DNA from: Humulus lupulus
Lineage: Eukaryota > Streptophyta > Magnoliopsida > Rosales > Cannabaceae
Reading direction: 5' to 3'
Length of the DNA: 64,000 nucleotides
Assembly (NCBI RefSeq): GCF_963169125.1
Contig: NC_084795.1
Location: 191,988,214-192,052,213 of the forward strand
This document shows positions 44,602-55,895 of the stretch, one piece after another. Below the pieces are notes generated by a model. It made no database searches. It was given only the letters and a program-made list of their open reading frames with translations, and was not told the DNA's origin. Numbering within the stretch: position 1 is the first letter of the stretch; each line of letters begins with the position of its first letter. Made by a program: the position numbers and the translations under genes.

Positions 44602-46600
44602 GCAAACATCTTCCTATTTAGGCTCGGTTATACTGGGTGTCGTTAGATGTTCGATTGGCACAACATTCAACTCGCCGATCTCGGTGGATGTGGCGAGCCT
44701 GGCTAGAGCGTCTACATTCGAGTTTTGCTCTCGGGGGACTTGTTCTATCGCGTAGAAGTCGAAATGCTCGAGTGCTGCTTTTGCCTTTTCTAATATGCAG
44801 CCATTCTCGTCCCACGAGCCTGATATTCCCCTAAAATTTGACTAACCACCAATTAGGAGTCACTATAACAATGTATCGCTTTAGCCTTGAGTTCCTTGGC
44901 AATCCAAAGTCCTGCTAGTTGAGCTTCATATTTAGCTTCGTTATTTGACGCTTCGAAGTCAAATCTCAGAGCAGAGTGAATTCGACTTCCTACTGGGGTG
45001 ATCAGAATTACTCTTGCCCCCAACCCATTTTCATTGGAAGATCCATCAACATAAAGTTTCCACAGCTCGCGGGCTGGGGTTATAACTTCATTGTTGGTCA
45101 CTCCAGTGCATTCTACTATGAAGTCTGCCAGGGCCTGTCCTCTTATGGTTGTCCTCAGATGGTAGGTGATCTCAAATTGCCCGATTTCAATGGCCCATTT
45201 TAGTAGTCGGCCCGAGGATTCTGGCATGGACAAGACTTGTCTTAGTGGTTGATCGGTCAGCACATGGATGGGGTGTGCCTGGAAGTAAGGTTGGAGCTTT
45301 CGAGATGAGTGGATCAGGCTGAGAGCCAACTTCTCCATTAAGGGGTATCTCAATTCTACCCCCAGTAACCTTTTCCTAACGTAGTAAATAGGCTTCTGCA
45401 CCTTCTGCTCCTCTCGAACGAGTACAGCGCTAATGGCGTGCTCGGTCGTAGCAAGATATAGGTATAGAACTTCCCCCGTGATGGGTTTAGACAAGATTGG
45501 TGGTTCTGCGAGGTGCTTCTTGTGCTCCTGAAAAGTTGACTCGCATTCTTCTGTCCACTCAAATTTTTTCCCTCCCCTCAAAAGATTAAAAAATGGAAGA
45601 CAACGGTCTATCAAACTTTGGACATCCTTATGCTTTCGAGGTGAGGGCATATCAATCAAAGCCTGGATCTTGTTTGGATTGTCTTCTATTCCCCAGGCAT
45701 TTACAATGAAGCCTAGGAACTTTCCCGAGGATTCTCCGAAGGAGCACTTCTGGGGGTTGAGCTTCATATCATACCTCTATAATAAGGCGAAGCATTCTTC
45801 GAGGTCATCTACATGGTTATTATTATGTTGAGATTTAACTAACATATCGTCAACATAAACTTCCATGTTGTTACCTATCTGTTCGGAGAACATCATATTT
45901 ACGAGCCGTTGGTAAGTGGCTCCAGCATTCTTGAGTCTGAACGACATGACATTATAGCAATATAGTCCTTTGTCCATCACGAAACTTGTATGCTCTTGGT
46001 CAGGGGCATGCATGGAAATCTAGTTATATCCAGAATAGTCGTCCATGAATGACATAAGTTCATGCCCAGCTGTGGCATCTATGAGCTGGTCGATCTGAGG
46101 TAGGGGAAAGCAGTCCTTACGACAGGCCTTATTGAGGTCCGAATAATTGATACAGGTCCACCAGGTCCCATTAGGTTTTGGAACTAGCACTGGGTTGGCT
46201 ACCCAATCGGGGTAGAAGGCATCCCGTATGAATCGGTTTTCTTTCAACCTGTCAACTTCCTCTTTTAGGGCCTTCTTCCTGCTGTCATCTAGGAGTGTTC
46301 TATTTTGTTGCTTCAGGGGGAAGCTTTTTTCAATATTCAAAGCATGGCTCACTACATTCGGATTTATCCCTACCATGTTCGAATGTGACCACGCAAAAAC
46401 ATCCTGGTTCTTTCTCCAAAAGCAAATTAATTGCTATTTCGTTTCTTCGGGAAGGTTTTTCCCTACCTTCACTGTCTTCGGGGGTTCTGCTTCCTCGAGC
46501 CTAACCTCTTCGAGCTCTTCCAATGGCTCGAGGTCAACTCTTTCCTCTATTCTTGGATCGATTTCTTCGTCTATCTCGAAGACTGTTTCGTCCTTATTCT
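44602..46600 (-). pseudogene. Tat-2 reverse transcriptase and two RNase H domains, decayed
   Basis: RT pieces: NRFIRDAFYPDWVANPVLVPK, FPLPQIDQLIDATAGHE, FMDDYSGYN (46,020-46,376), then after a stop AGATYQRLVNMMF and EVYVDDMLVKS (45,777-46,013). RNase H: YYVRKRLLGVELRYPLMEKLALSLI and LTDQPLRQVL. The second RNase H has LYVDGSSNENGLGARV, FEASNNEAKYEAQLAGL and CYSDS, then a stop at 44,853. The thumb region has lost a segment relative to Tat-1 (after QSLI, around 45,610), and several stops break the chain. Confidence 0.88.
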
Positions 46601-46628
46601 GAATTATGACAAGTGTTTGTGCGCTTGT

Positions 46629-49470
46629 CTATTTCTTTCCTCTAATGGAAATTCTATAGCATTCCCTCCTTGCTAGTTGGTCTCCCTTCAGTGTCCCGAT
46701 GCCACTAGAAGTTGGAAACTTGATGGCCAAGTGCCTCACAGACGAAATTGCCCCCAGCCCTACTAGAGCGGGTCTCCCGAGCAGCACGTTGTAGGCCGAT
46801 GGTAGATCCACTACTACAAATTCCATCATCTTGGTTGTTGAGATTGGGAAGTCTCCCAAGGTCACAGGGAGTTCAATGGATCCCATACAGGAAATCCCTT
46901 CTCCTGAAAAAGTCGTACAATGTCGTTGCACAGGCCTTTAGGACACGAAACGCGAGTCCCATCTTTTCTAAGGTGGCCTTATAGAGGATGTTCACTCAGC
47001 TCCCGTTATCAACCAGGACTCGGTGAACCCTCTTATTTGCGAGCTAGAGGGTGATGACCAGCGGGTCATTGTGAGGAAATTGGACATGGGACGCGTCGTC
47101 CTCAGTAAAAGTTATAGGTTGAGATTCAACCCTCTAGTGTTTCGGAGCCCTTGGTTCTGGTTCATAAGGGGACCTGTCACCAGTTTTCAACTCATTAACC
47201 TATCATTTTTGGGTGTTCCTGCCCGATCCTATGAGATGAGGTCCCCCCGAGATGGTTGCAACATCTTCTCCATCAATTGGTGGGGGTCTCTCGTCTTCCC
47301 TTGCTCAGGAGTTACTGTTTTAGGCAGGCGGTGGTGCAGCTGCCCTTTGGCTGGTAGAATCATGATTGTGGTTCTGCTTCCTTATATGCTACCTGAAGTA
47401 CCCTCTCGAGATCAGACCTTCGATCTCGTCCTTCAGTTTCCTGCATTCATCAGTTGTGTGTCCGATATCTCTGTGAAATCTGCAGTACTTACTGGATTCT
47501 CTCTTTGATTTCTGGTTTCTCATGGGGTCCGGACGTCTGAAAGGGACCTGGTTTTCATTATCCAGGTAGATATTCTCCCGAGACTCATTGAGCTCGGTGT
47601 AGACCTTGTACACGGAGAAATACATTTCCCCTTTCTTCTTCTTTCCCCCTTCCACCTCGGGGTTACTCCCTTCATTCTTCTTTCTTTTGGAAGGGTTTTC
47701 CACAGAGGGCTTTGAGGCTGATGGGTCCGCCGAGGTCGGGGGAGATTTTATGTTTTTCATTGTAGTTACTGGTGGAGAGGCCATATTCAGCGCTGACCTT
47801 GCCTCCTCTACATTGACGAATCTCTAAGCCCGTCAATTGAACTCGGTTATGGATCTCACAGGTTTCCTCTACATATCTTCCCAAAGGGAGCTTCCAGGCA
47901 TCACCCCGACTCAGACAGCCATTAAATGGCCGTTGTCGTCTACGTCACGAGCTCGGGCGACTTCCAAATTGAACCTTGTAAGGTAACTCTTCAACGTTTC
48001 ATTCAGCTGTTGCCAAACATTGGTCAAGGCAGACACCTCGGGCCTTATTTCGATCATGGCTCTGAATTGCTTTTTGAAATCTTTAGATAATTGATCCTAA
48101 GAAGCAATCGAATGCCTCTTATATTTCTCGAACCAGATTTTTGTTAGTACTATGAGCGAAGCTGGAAACAGCATGCATCTGAGCTCGTAGCCCACATTAC
48201 TTGCTCTCATAATAGTGTTAAGCGTACTTAAGTGACTGAACGGGTCGGATTTCCCATCGAACGGTGGGACATGAGGAATCCGAAACCCTTGAGAAAACAG
48301 AGTGCTGGAAATATGGGGGGCAAAGGGTTCAAGTTCCTCGTCAAACTCTTCATCCCGATCCTGACCTCGTTCATTTGTAAGAGCCTGAATGCTCTTTCCA
48401 GTTGATCAATCCTTTCTTGGAATGGATCCATGGGGGGTCTGACCTGAAATTGGTTGTCATTGATCACAATTCTAGCTTCGCGCCTCCGTATGGAATCCTT
48501 GTGTCCATTTAGGTGATCCCTCAGGTCTGGGATCGAGGGGTTATTATTACCCCAATTCTGATTCAGGTGTTCCCGTAAGTCTGGGTGGTCCCTTCGACTC
48601 CCAGTATTTCTGCGTCCCCAGTCATACATACTGACCGATCTGGTGTCTCCTGAGCCCTCGCTGGTAAGGCTCGCTGTGCGGTTGTTTCGATATGGGTTCA
48701 TTTCTGGTTGTCCCGTCTCAATTGTGTGAGACCGACACATTTGGCTTCTCGTAGGCTAGGTGCCTCTACGTTCTCTAGCAATCTCCCCATTCCCAGGTTT
48801 TTGCCCTGCTCTCCTTAACCTATCACCCTGAGTCGGTTGCATGTTTCTCCAAGGCAGTTAGGGATATCTTATTGGCGATGGTGGATGCCTTATGGGTGAT
48901 GGTGGCTGCCATCCATTACAGGGCCTAGAAGGTTCCGTGCTTACTTGTGTCGGTTCAGGAACGTTCTGCACGTTACCAGGATTTTTGGTCCAGGCTGCTG
49001 TGGGAGCTCGGTTATTCCCAGTTTCGGCTGGTACCTCAGCAGTTGAGTTAATAGGAGCTCCAGCTCGGGTATTTCTCCAAGGCCTTGAGGGAGCAAGTTG
49101 TTCTGCCGGTAGCGAAGGATGCTCCGTTCTTCGTGTGGAAGCATTTTTGCGAGGTCGCCACGAGGCCTGCGGGGCAGAACATGAACATCTCGCGGAGGTT
49201 GAGCTTGGGCCTCAGGCGGAGGCGGAGGCGGGGGCTGAGCCGCCTACGCCTTAGCAGCCAATCTGGCCAGCTCCTTGTTATGTTTCTTGGCCTCCGCCAA
49301 TTGCTTTCGCAACTGACAGTTTTTAAGCTCCACAATAGGGACATATCGCTCAAGGTTGTAATACCTGTCCTTGTCGTCCCTAGGGGCTAGCGGTGCAGGT
49401 GGTCCTCAAGAGTCAGAGGATCCACTCCTCTCATCTGGGTCCGAATTTATCATCGGCTGTTTCCCAGGGC
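46629..49470 (-). pseudogene. Tat-2 gag and protease, decayed
   Basis: The N-terminal gag piece is at 48,890-49,470 (ERYVPIVELKNCQLRKQLAEAKK coiled coil; Pro-rich linker). The next piece is 48,228-48,740 with repeated DLREHLN / DLRDHLN, and a degraded gag core spans 47,880-48,230. The zinc-knuckle-like CRFHRDIGHTTDECRKLKDEIE is at about 47,400-47,470. The protease region is at 46,629-47,030, where the active site reads LVDNGS followed by a stop (Asp-Thr-Gly replaced by Asp-Asn-Gly). FSGEGISCMGSIELP and VDLPSAYNVLLGRPAL match Tat-1's protease tail. Many stops and shifts. Confidence 0.8.
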
Positions 49471-49587
49471 ACCTCGGATAGTTAACTTCCTCTAGGATTT
49501 CCTCCTCAGGAATATTGGGATCATTTACGGCCAATTGATTCACGGAGGCTTCTTCGACTGACTAGACTCTGATAGGTATTGTTTAAT

Positions 49588-49606
49588 GCTCTCAATGAAA
49601 GCACCA
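49588..49606 (-). other. Tat-2 primer-binding site
   Basis: Same 19 bases as the Tat-1 PBS (minus strand TGGTGCTTTCATTGAGAGC), three bases from the LTR start. Confidence 0.8.
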
Positions 49607-49609
49607 AAC

Positions 49610-50433
49610 TCTTGACGCTGTTTTTCGTCAACTTAAATCGTAGAGCAATTAAACAATGTAAACTATGGTGCAAACGAATAGTAAGGAGAAACAAGAAGGT
49701 TTTTACGTGGTTGAGCAATTAAATCTGCCTAGTCCACGAGTCAGTGTTATTAGGACTTGGAGTTTTCTGGAAATTCTTCAAAGATGAATTACCCAGAATT
49801 TTCTCTCCAGATCTCAGATAATCAGTCCTTTTACAAGTGGTCATTCCTCCTCTATTTATAGAGAGGTTACAGAGTTCATTCCCACATCTTTCGGAGGAAG
49901 ATCTTCTGTATATCAATTCAAATAATTACATTAAATGGTGTATCTCCTATATACAAGGAAACGTTCCCTGAAGACCCAGGAATGGATAACAAATTAAATA
50001 ATATCCCTTAAATGTTGGGATTATACAACAATAAATATGTTCATACATAACGGGTTTTCCCAGATGACTCATCGGGTCTTCGAGATCAGCGATCGACCCT
50101 GTGGCTATCGAGACTTATGCTATTGCTACGATCATGCCACCTTACTCCAAGACATGCTCGGAATAGATAAATACTGTCGAGGCTATCACACTCGAGCCTG
50201 CGTTTCCCAAGCTTGGGCTGCTCAATCCGAAGGCACTCGATAACGGATGTATCCCAATGTCACGCCATTTCGAGCTCAGAAAGAATCCTGAGGTTACACA
50301 TTTTTGAGATCGTCCTTTTACTTCGGGGATCTTATAACTGGACCATACAATGTATTTCATATATTTCAAGCTCACACTTGATGAGTCCAGTTTTCGAGGT
50401 CATAACTTCTGGTCTCGAAATCTGGGTGTAACA
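49610..50433 (-). repeat. Tat-2 5' LTR (824 bp)
   Basis: On the plus strand starts TCTTGACGCTGTTTTTCGTCAAC (TGTTGAC in Tat-1) and ends GGGTGTAACA. The minus-strand TATA box (CTATAAATAG) is at 49,852-49,861. The first base pair of the usual TG is changed to TC. It aligns with 37,756-38,467 over its last 712 bp. Confidence 0.9.
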
Positions 50434-50473
50434 GTTTGCCCCCTCAAAAGTATCAGTTCGAATCCTATGAGAA
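50434..50473 (-). mobile_element. Scrap of Tat-2-type 3' interior (PPT) beyond the 5' LTR
   Basis: GTTTGCCCCCTCAAAAGTATCAG and the next bases to about 50,473 repeat 38,468-38,507 almost exactly. An intact 5' LTR should be followed by host DNA, so this is the start of a second interior. Confidence 0.8.
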
Positions 50474-50713
50474 GGATATCATGATTCAAGACGAGTTGAT
50501 CTCAATATTATGTTTTTTAGTTTATCCATATTGGAAATCATCGACATGCTTAGTGAATCTCTGATTTCTAGTTATGTATTATATTTTTATCTCGTCGATA
50601 TAATACAATACACAATTAATTTTAGTCATTTATGTTTCCAGAGATTCTTATGTATAGACACTATGGTTTAAGTGAGCAATTATTGATGTAATTATGTGGT
50701 CCAAGTTGGAGAA
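50474..50713 (+). other. Possible 3' interior end of a small copia element
   Basis: No coding frame. Ends in TGGTCCAAGTTGGAGAA, which looks like the polypurine tract that precedes copia 3' LTRs. Confidence 0.35.
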
Positions 50714-51222
50714 TGTTAGAATTCTTATATGGACCTACATAATTAAGCATGCTCACACATATGTTATTTATGGCATGTACGGATAACTGGATATTTTGGT
50801 ATTGTTGTATTTTAGTTTGGCCATATGGGATTGACATAACATACTAACACACTCGAGGCCCATGGACACGCTCTCAACGTCGTTTGGCTAGCCCATTGGG
50901 CCAGGAAATCTATCACTCTCTCTTTGTGTATCAAGGCCCAATAAGCTCATTTATGTTCTTAAAAAATGGGTTTAACACCCTTGTGTTGAAAAAAGGTTAT
51001 GGGCGTTTTTTATGAGAGTAGTGTTCAAAGGTTTCCCTGCACTTTTGTAATTTTGTTTTGCAGATTGAGGAGAGCTCCCAAACACCTCCATCACTCAAGT
51101 ATAAGAGGTATGTTAGAATTGAAAGCTCCATTGATATGCTTCAAATTTTTATAAGATATATATTATGTTTTTGTGGTTTAATGAACAATTGTTATTGTGC
51201 TTGTCAAACAATTAAACTAACA
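50714..51222 (+). mobile_element. Possible copia 3' LTR (509 bp)
   Basis: Starts TGTTAGAATTC after a purine-rich tract and ends AATTAAACTAACA, giving inverted ends TGTTAG/CTAACA. No partner LTR or target duplication was found, so the call rests on ends and PPT only. It directly precedes a LINE remnant. Confidence 0.45.
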
Positions 51223-51231
51223 TAAAATAGA

Positions 51232-52080
51232 ATGAGTTCGGGGCTGCCTTCAATCCTTATAATTATTAACAAGAATTTAAAAGTGCCATCCTTAATGGTG
51301 CCACACCAACCCCATGGCTATGCTTGGAATACAAACATAATCTACGACATCTTCAACCCTCAAATGGAGATTCACATTGCAAATTTTTCTATCCACATTC
51401 ATCAAAATGAGGACCAATTAATTTGGAGAGATGCAATGAATGGGGCATTCTTGGAGCCTATAGAGACCTAAGCTAGATCAGTCTAGTCTATTATGGAAAG
51501 TAACCTCCTTGAGCACATTCAGATTTTCCTTTGGAGGGTGGATGCAGATGTTCTTCCCACTTGAGAAAGAAGAAGTAGGATTTTCAATGGCCATGTTGTT
51601 GAGTGTCGTGTGTGTAATTTGAAGAAACAGTGTGGTTCTTATCTTCCTCCAGTGTTCTATTATGAGGGTGCACTAGTATGGGAGTAAATGGAGTATCAGA
51701 AGTGACACCGTAAATCTTTTATTTGGGGGTTAGAGATAGTAAGTTGGCCTCTAAATCCCTCTAGAATTTTTTTCAATAATGATGTCGATCTATGTGAGTT
51801 TTCTGCTTTTGTTGTAGTGTCTATTTATTGTAGATGGAGTGTCAGGAATGAGGTCTACCACACATGCAAAGCTACTTCTACCCATTTTTTGAGTAGGGCA
51901 GTAAATCGGTGGCAGGAAAAGGAAGGAAACATAGACCAAGATCACAATCACCCACAATGAATAGAGCAATACTGGGGCTTTGAGGCATTGGACCCTACCT
52001 AGGACAGGACATATTAAGTGCTACATTGAAGTAACTTGGAAAGATGGGAGATCTGCAGCAGCCATAATATGTGTGGATGC
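51232..52080 (+). pseudogene. LINE (L1-type) reverse transcriptase C-terminus, fossil
   Basis: The first open piece (51,232-51,471) contains IIYDIFNPQMEIHIANFSI and DQLIWRDAMNGAF, matching the segment after RT in plant L1 elements. After several stops, the same sense gives IQIFLWRVDADVLPT and CRVCN (zf-RVT-like), and later SVRNEVYHTCK and RAVNRWQE. It is cut off by the copia-type LTR at 52,104. Neither the RT core nor a poly-A tail is present. Confidence 0.65.
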
Positions 52081-52103
52081 CATGAATCAAATTAGGTATG
52101 TTG

Positions 52104-53892
52104 TGTTGGGTTTTGTGCCCTTATAAAACCATGTCGGACAACGCGATTTTATATTATCAATAAAAGAAGTAGAAATCATTTAGTTTGACAATCATGTTGC
52201 TTGCTTGTTTTATTACATGATTATTTGAATAATACAAACATTTATAAAATCCTCAACAAATAAATAATTACAATTATAGTGACTAGATCACAGTAGATTA
52301 TAATTGTAATTATATGTTCAAAATAAGGAATCCTAAGATTAAGTCAGTGCATTGGATTTTCACTAATATGGTAATCAAAGATATGCTCTACTTACACATT
52401 CGGGGTGTGATGTCTTATCCAAGGCATTGAAAAAGTAGATAAGATCGGTTGTATTTTGTTACATTGGACTGGACCGATATTGATTATTGATAAGATAAGT
52501 AAGTATCGTTATTATCTAATCTAATCATATCACAACATTGACTGTAGGTCAATTCAATCTTAATTCTAAGTGATTAATATTATGCTAATTGTATTATACA
52601 AGTCTTTTGATTTGTTCGTTACCAGCTTACCCTACAAACTTGCTCAAACTTACATATTGGAGATTTGGTAGTATAATTGAGTGAGAGTATTTATCATACA
52701 CATGAAATCTATAGTTTCTATTTAAGAAGTGAAACAATAATTTACGTATAGCTATGTTCAAGTGTTAAATGATAGAGTATTCATTTCTTTAATTTAGTTT
52801 ACGAAAATATCATTCACAAGGAACTTAGTGGGAGTTAAGGATAAAATACCAATGGGAAGTAAAACGATAATTTGCACTTATCTCATTAGTAGATCATCTA
52901 TAGAGGATTGAATGATGGTATGGTTATAACAATGGATAACATATTTACATTTGGTGTAAAGTGTTCTATGAATTTAAGAGTGCAATTTTGAGTCTATAGT
53001 GGAGGCACGAGAAACTAATAAGGTAATGAGTTTATTTGTTATAAATAAACTCACGGTAAGTTATTGGAGCTGGAGTTCATGGATCCATGGTCCCATTGTC
53101 ATCTCTTATCAAAATGAACCTAGTAGTCTTGAATAATTAATTTTATTATTAATTATAAAAATATCATATTGACTAGTTCAATGGAAATAAATAATGTTAA
53201 ATTATTTATTGATATTTTGTGAGAAAACAAATAGAAGAAACTTTGAGGATTTTATTGCAAAGTCTCAAAAAGAGAGTATTATAGCCAATTGGGACAATTT
53301 TGTTAATATTGATAGTTTGGTATTAATATTAATAAAATGAATTAAATAAAGGTTAAAATTATAATTGGTTAATTTTGACAAGTATTTAACAAATTGTAAT
53401 TATTAAATAATTAAATTAAAATGGGAAACTAAAACCTATTTTATGTCCTAGCTAATTGCCTATATATACTAGTGTTATAGAATGCATTAGGTGAAATGAA
53501 TTTGACAATGTAAAAATTCACTACTAATATTCTATACCTAGCCACCCACTCTCTCTTAGTTTTCTCTCTAGGAATTCTCTTCTCATGTGTTGAGACTTGC
53601 TCACACAAACACTAGATTGTTTTAGAGAATGACTTGGAAGACTATGATCTTGTTTCAAAGCGGTTTGGATTCCTTGCAATACCTAGCATTCAACAAGGAC
53701 AAAAGGTTAGGGAATCCAAAGGGTGTAATCATTGTTACGTTGTGCATCTCTTAAGTACTCTAATGGTTTTATTGTTGTATTTATGAATCTCTGTATGAAA
53801 ATCACGTCTATGCATGCATTTATGTTTTTTATTGTATGTTATTTTGAGCAATAGGGAGCATGCATATAAACTTATATAAATGAGATCGTACA
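52104..53892 (+). mobile_element. Copia-type long LTR with adjacent PBS
   Basis: Starts TGTTGGGTTTTGTGCCC and ends GATCGTACA. Same family as the minus-strand LTR at 14,000-15,751. A plus-strand TATA-like TATATATA is at 53,461-53,468, followed about 90 bp later by CT-rich sequence. It sits inside the LINE fossil. Length (1.8 kb) and start recall Angela/BARE-type copia LTRs (inference). Confidence 0.75.
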
Positions 53893-53894
53893 AC

Positions 53895-53908
53895 TGGCTT
53901 CAGAGCCA
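53895..53908 (+). other. tRNA-Met-like primer-binding site
   Basis: TGGCTTCAGAGCCA, two bases after the LTR end; it differs at two positions from the copia-typical TGGTATCAGAGCCA complementary to initiator tRNA-Met. Confidence 0.7.
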
Positions 53909-55895
53909 ATGATTGCTAGTTTAAATGTTTATATACATGTATGTGGTTTTTTTTGACATGTTAGAAAGGTTAATTGGATGGTAGCATAATTATTTGCATA
54001 TTTAAAGTTTATGTATGTACGATGCTAAAAGAATGTTGTTCATATTTTTTGTAAATATATGATTGTTTATGTGTATTTTATTTTGTTGTATAATACCCAT
54101 AAACTCTATACATAAAATAAAAGTTTGAAAATTGCACAAAAAATAATGTTTGTTTGCCTATACATTAATGGCGTACATATATATATATATATGTATATGT
54201 TTATTTATTCTTTTAAGTTATATATATTGTATATATAAAAAAAAAAGAAAAGGAAAGTGGGTGACGTTTTTTTAGGCCTTTTATTTTGTATATATATATA
54301 TATATATGAGGCATTAAAAAAAAAGTCTTTTATTTTGGAATTGTGTATTTAATTCCTTAATAAATTAAAAAAAAATTGTGCAAATAAATATTTTTTTTCT
54401 AAAAAGATAATAAAGATTTTTTTTTGAAATGGGAACAATTTAATTAATTTTTTAAGATTGATTTAATTAAAATTAATTGAGATTTATTAATTGATTGATT
54501 TCATAAAATTGATTGATTAATTTTTTTTAGCTATTCATTTATTTTGGTAATAAATGTGCACAAGCATAAATAATGGGTTTATAGTAATGGCCTATTATCA
54601 TAGATAATGGGAAAAATGTCGAATAAAGCGGGTCATAATCTTGATAGGTTTTATTTGGGCCCAATTGAACATGTAAAGTTTAAATTCCTCTCTTGTGGGT
54701 GGTTCTACTTGTGAAGTTCATTTGCTTTGCATTACTAGATTGTGTCTAATCAATTGAATAACAATTAACAAAACGAAGGTTCAAATTCTGGTCTTTTGGG
54801 GCTTTGTATGGAAGTTAAGGAGTCTTAGTAGTGGGTACGACATACTGAACCCAGCTCTCATTCATGCAAGCTCGAATTGCTAAGACTCATTTACCTAAGT
54901 CGGACTTAATTCTAATTTTTGGATCAATTTTCAATGGTAATTTTAGAATTAATAGGAAAATTATAAACTATGGTTTATTGATTATTTTAATAATTTGGAA
55001 AACCAAAGTCGGTAATATTCAAAAGACTACAATACTAAAAGATAAAATAATGAGTTTTAAAATTTTAATTCGATCCCCACTATTGATTTGAAAAGGTTGG
55101 AGTTCAGTGGGGCCTCATGGAGCTTTGAATTTGTCTCCCTAAACATGGTTAAATTTCTTAGGATAGATGGTTATTGATGGACCTTCTATAGACTCAACTC
55201 AACGGTGACTATAGGAATTAAGTCTATAATAATCGAAATCGTGGGTCAAACTCATAAAGTAGGTAATATTTGTGACTTTCACCTACCGGGACACATGGGT
55301 TTTCATTACTTTGATCGAATGGATAGGTAGTTAATAAAAGTCTTAGACATTTAATTAATTGAGATGTTTCTCTATTTAACTAAGTGAATATTTGTGACTC
55401 CTGCCTACCGAGACACATAGGTTCATGGCTAATTAAAGTACCTAAGAAATAAAAGATAAGTGTTCTAGTATTTTTCTTATCTCAAAATATTTTGTATGTG
55501 TGCTATTTCTAAAAATTTGACGAATAAATGTTTGTCAAGAAATGCATTAATTTCTAGTTAGTTGATAATCGTAGCTCTAGGCTTCACACCACATACTCTT
55601 TCTAATCTCTAAAAGGTTACTCTATGAAGAGAACCTCACGAAATGTTTGTTCAACATCAATATGGTGTTAATTATGGACAACATTGAGTTCGTGATAATA
55701 AAAAATATTCTTATTTTTCCAATGCAATGATCACCAAATTCTTCAAAAAAGATTGTAGATGGTGCACCGAGCAAAGGAAAGAAGGCTAATACTACAAAAC
55801 ATGCTCAAGGAGAAGTTGCCTTAAGCTTCTTCTTCGAAGAGAAAATTAGGAAGAAATTCAAACAAAAGGAACAATAAGTACTTTGGCAAGGCACC
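53909..55895 (+). mobile_element. Non-coding interior (LARD-like)
   Basis: Follows the PBS but shows no gag or pol. It is AT-rich with (TA)n tracts at about 54,177-54,200 and 54,291-54,306, and the small frame at 54,864-55,091 has no domain. A 37-bp motif, AATATTTGTGACT then CACCTACCGGGACACA-like sequence, occurs twice (about 55,265 and 55,387). A long LTR with PBS and a non-coding interior fits the known LARD class. The 3' end is cut off by the chromovirus LTR at 55,896. Confidence 0.5.

Larger units (their letters stand above)
37756..50433 (-). mobile_element. Tat-2: decayed Ty3/gypsy Tat-type retrotransposon
   Basis: Same architecture as Tat-1: minus-strand gag-pol, a plus-strand antisense gene near the 3' LTR, and an identical PBS. 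The 3' LTR (left) lacks its first 112 bp or so because chromovirus LTR G abuts it. The LTRs differ from each other more than the Tat-1 LTRs do, and both gene sets are full of stops, so it is older. The right LTR is followed not by host DNA but by another 40 bp of 3' interior (PPT region). Confidence 0.9.

Noticed and set aside
47023..49390. Plus-strand frames over Tat-2 gag
   Set aside because: Antisense shadows of the decayed gag-protease; no splice structure or domain support.
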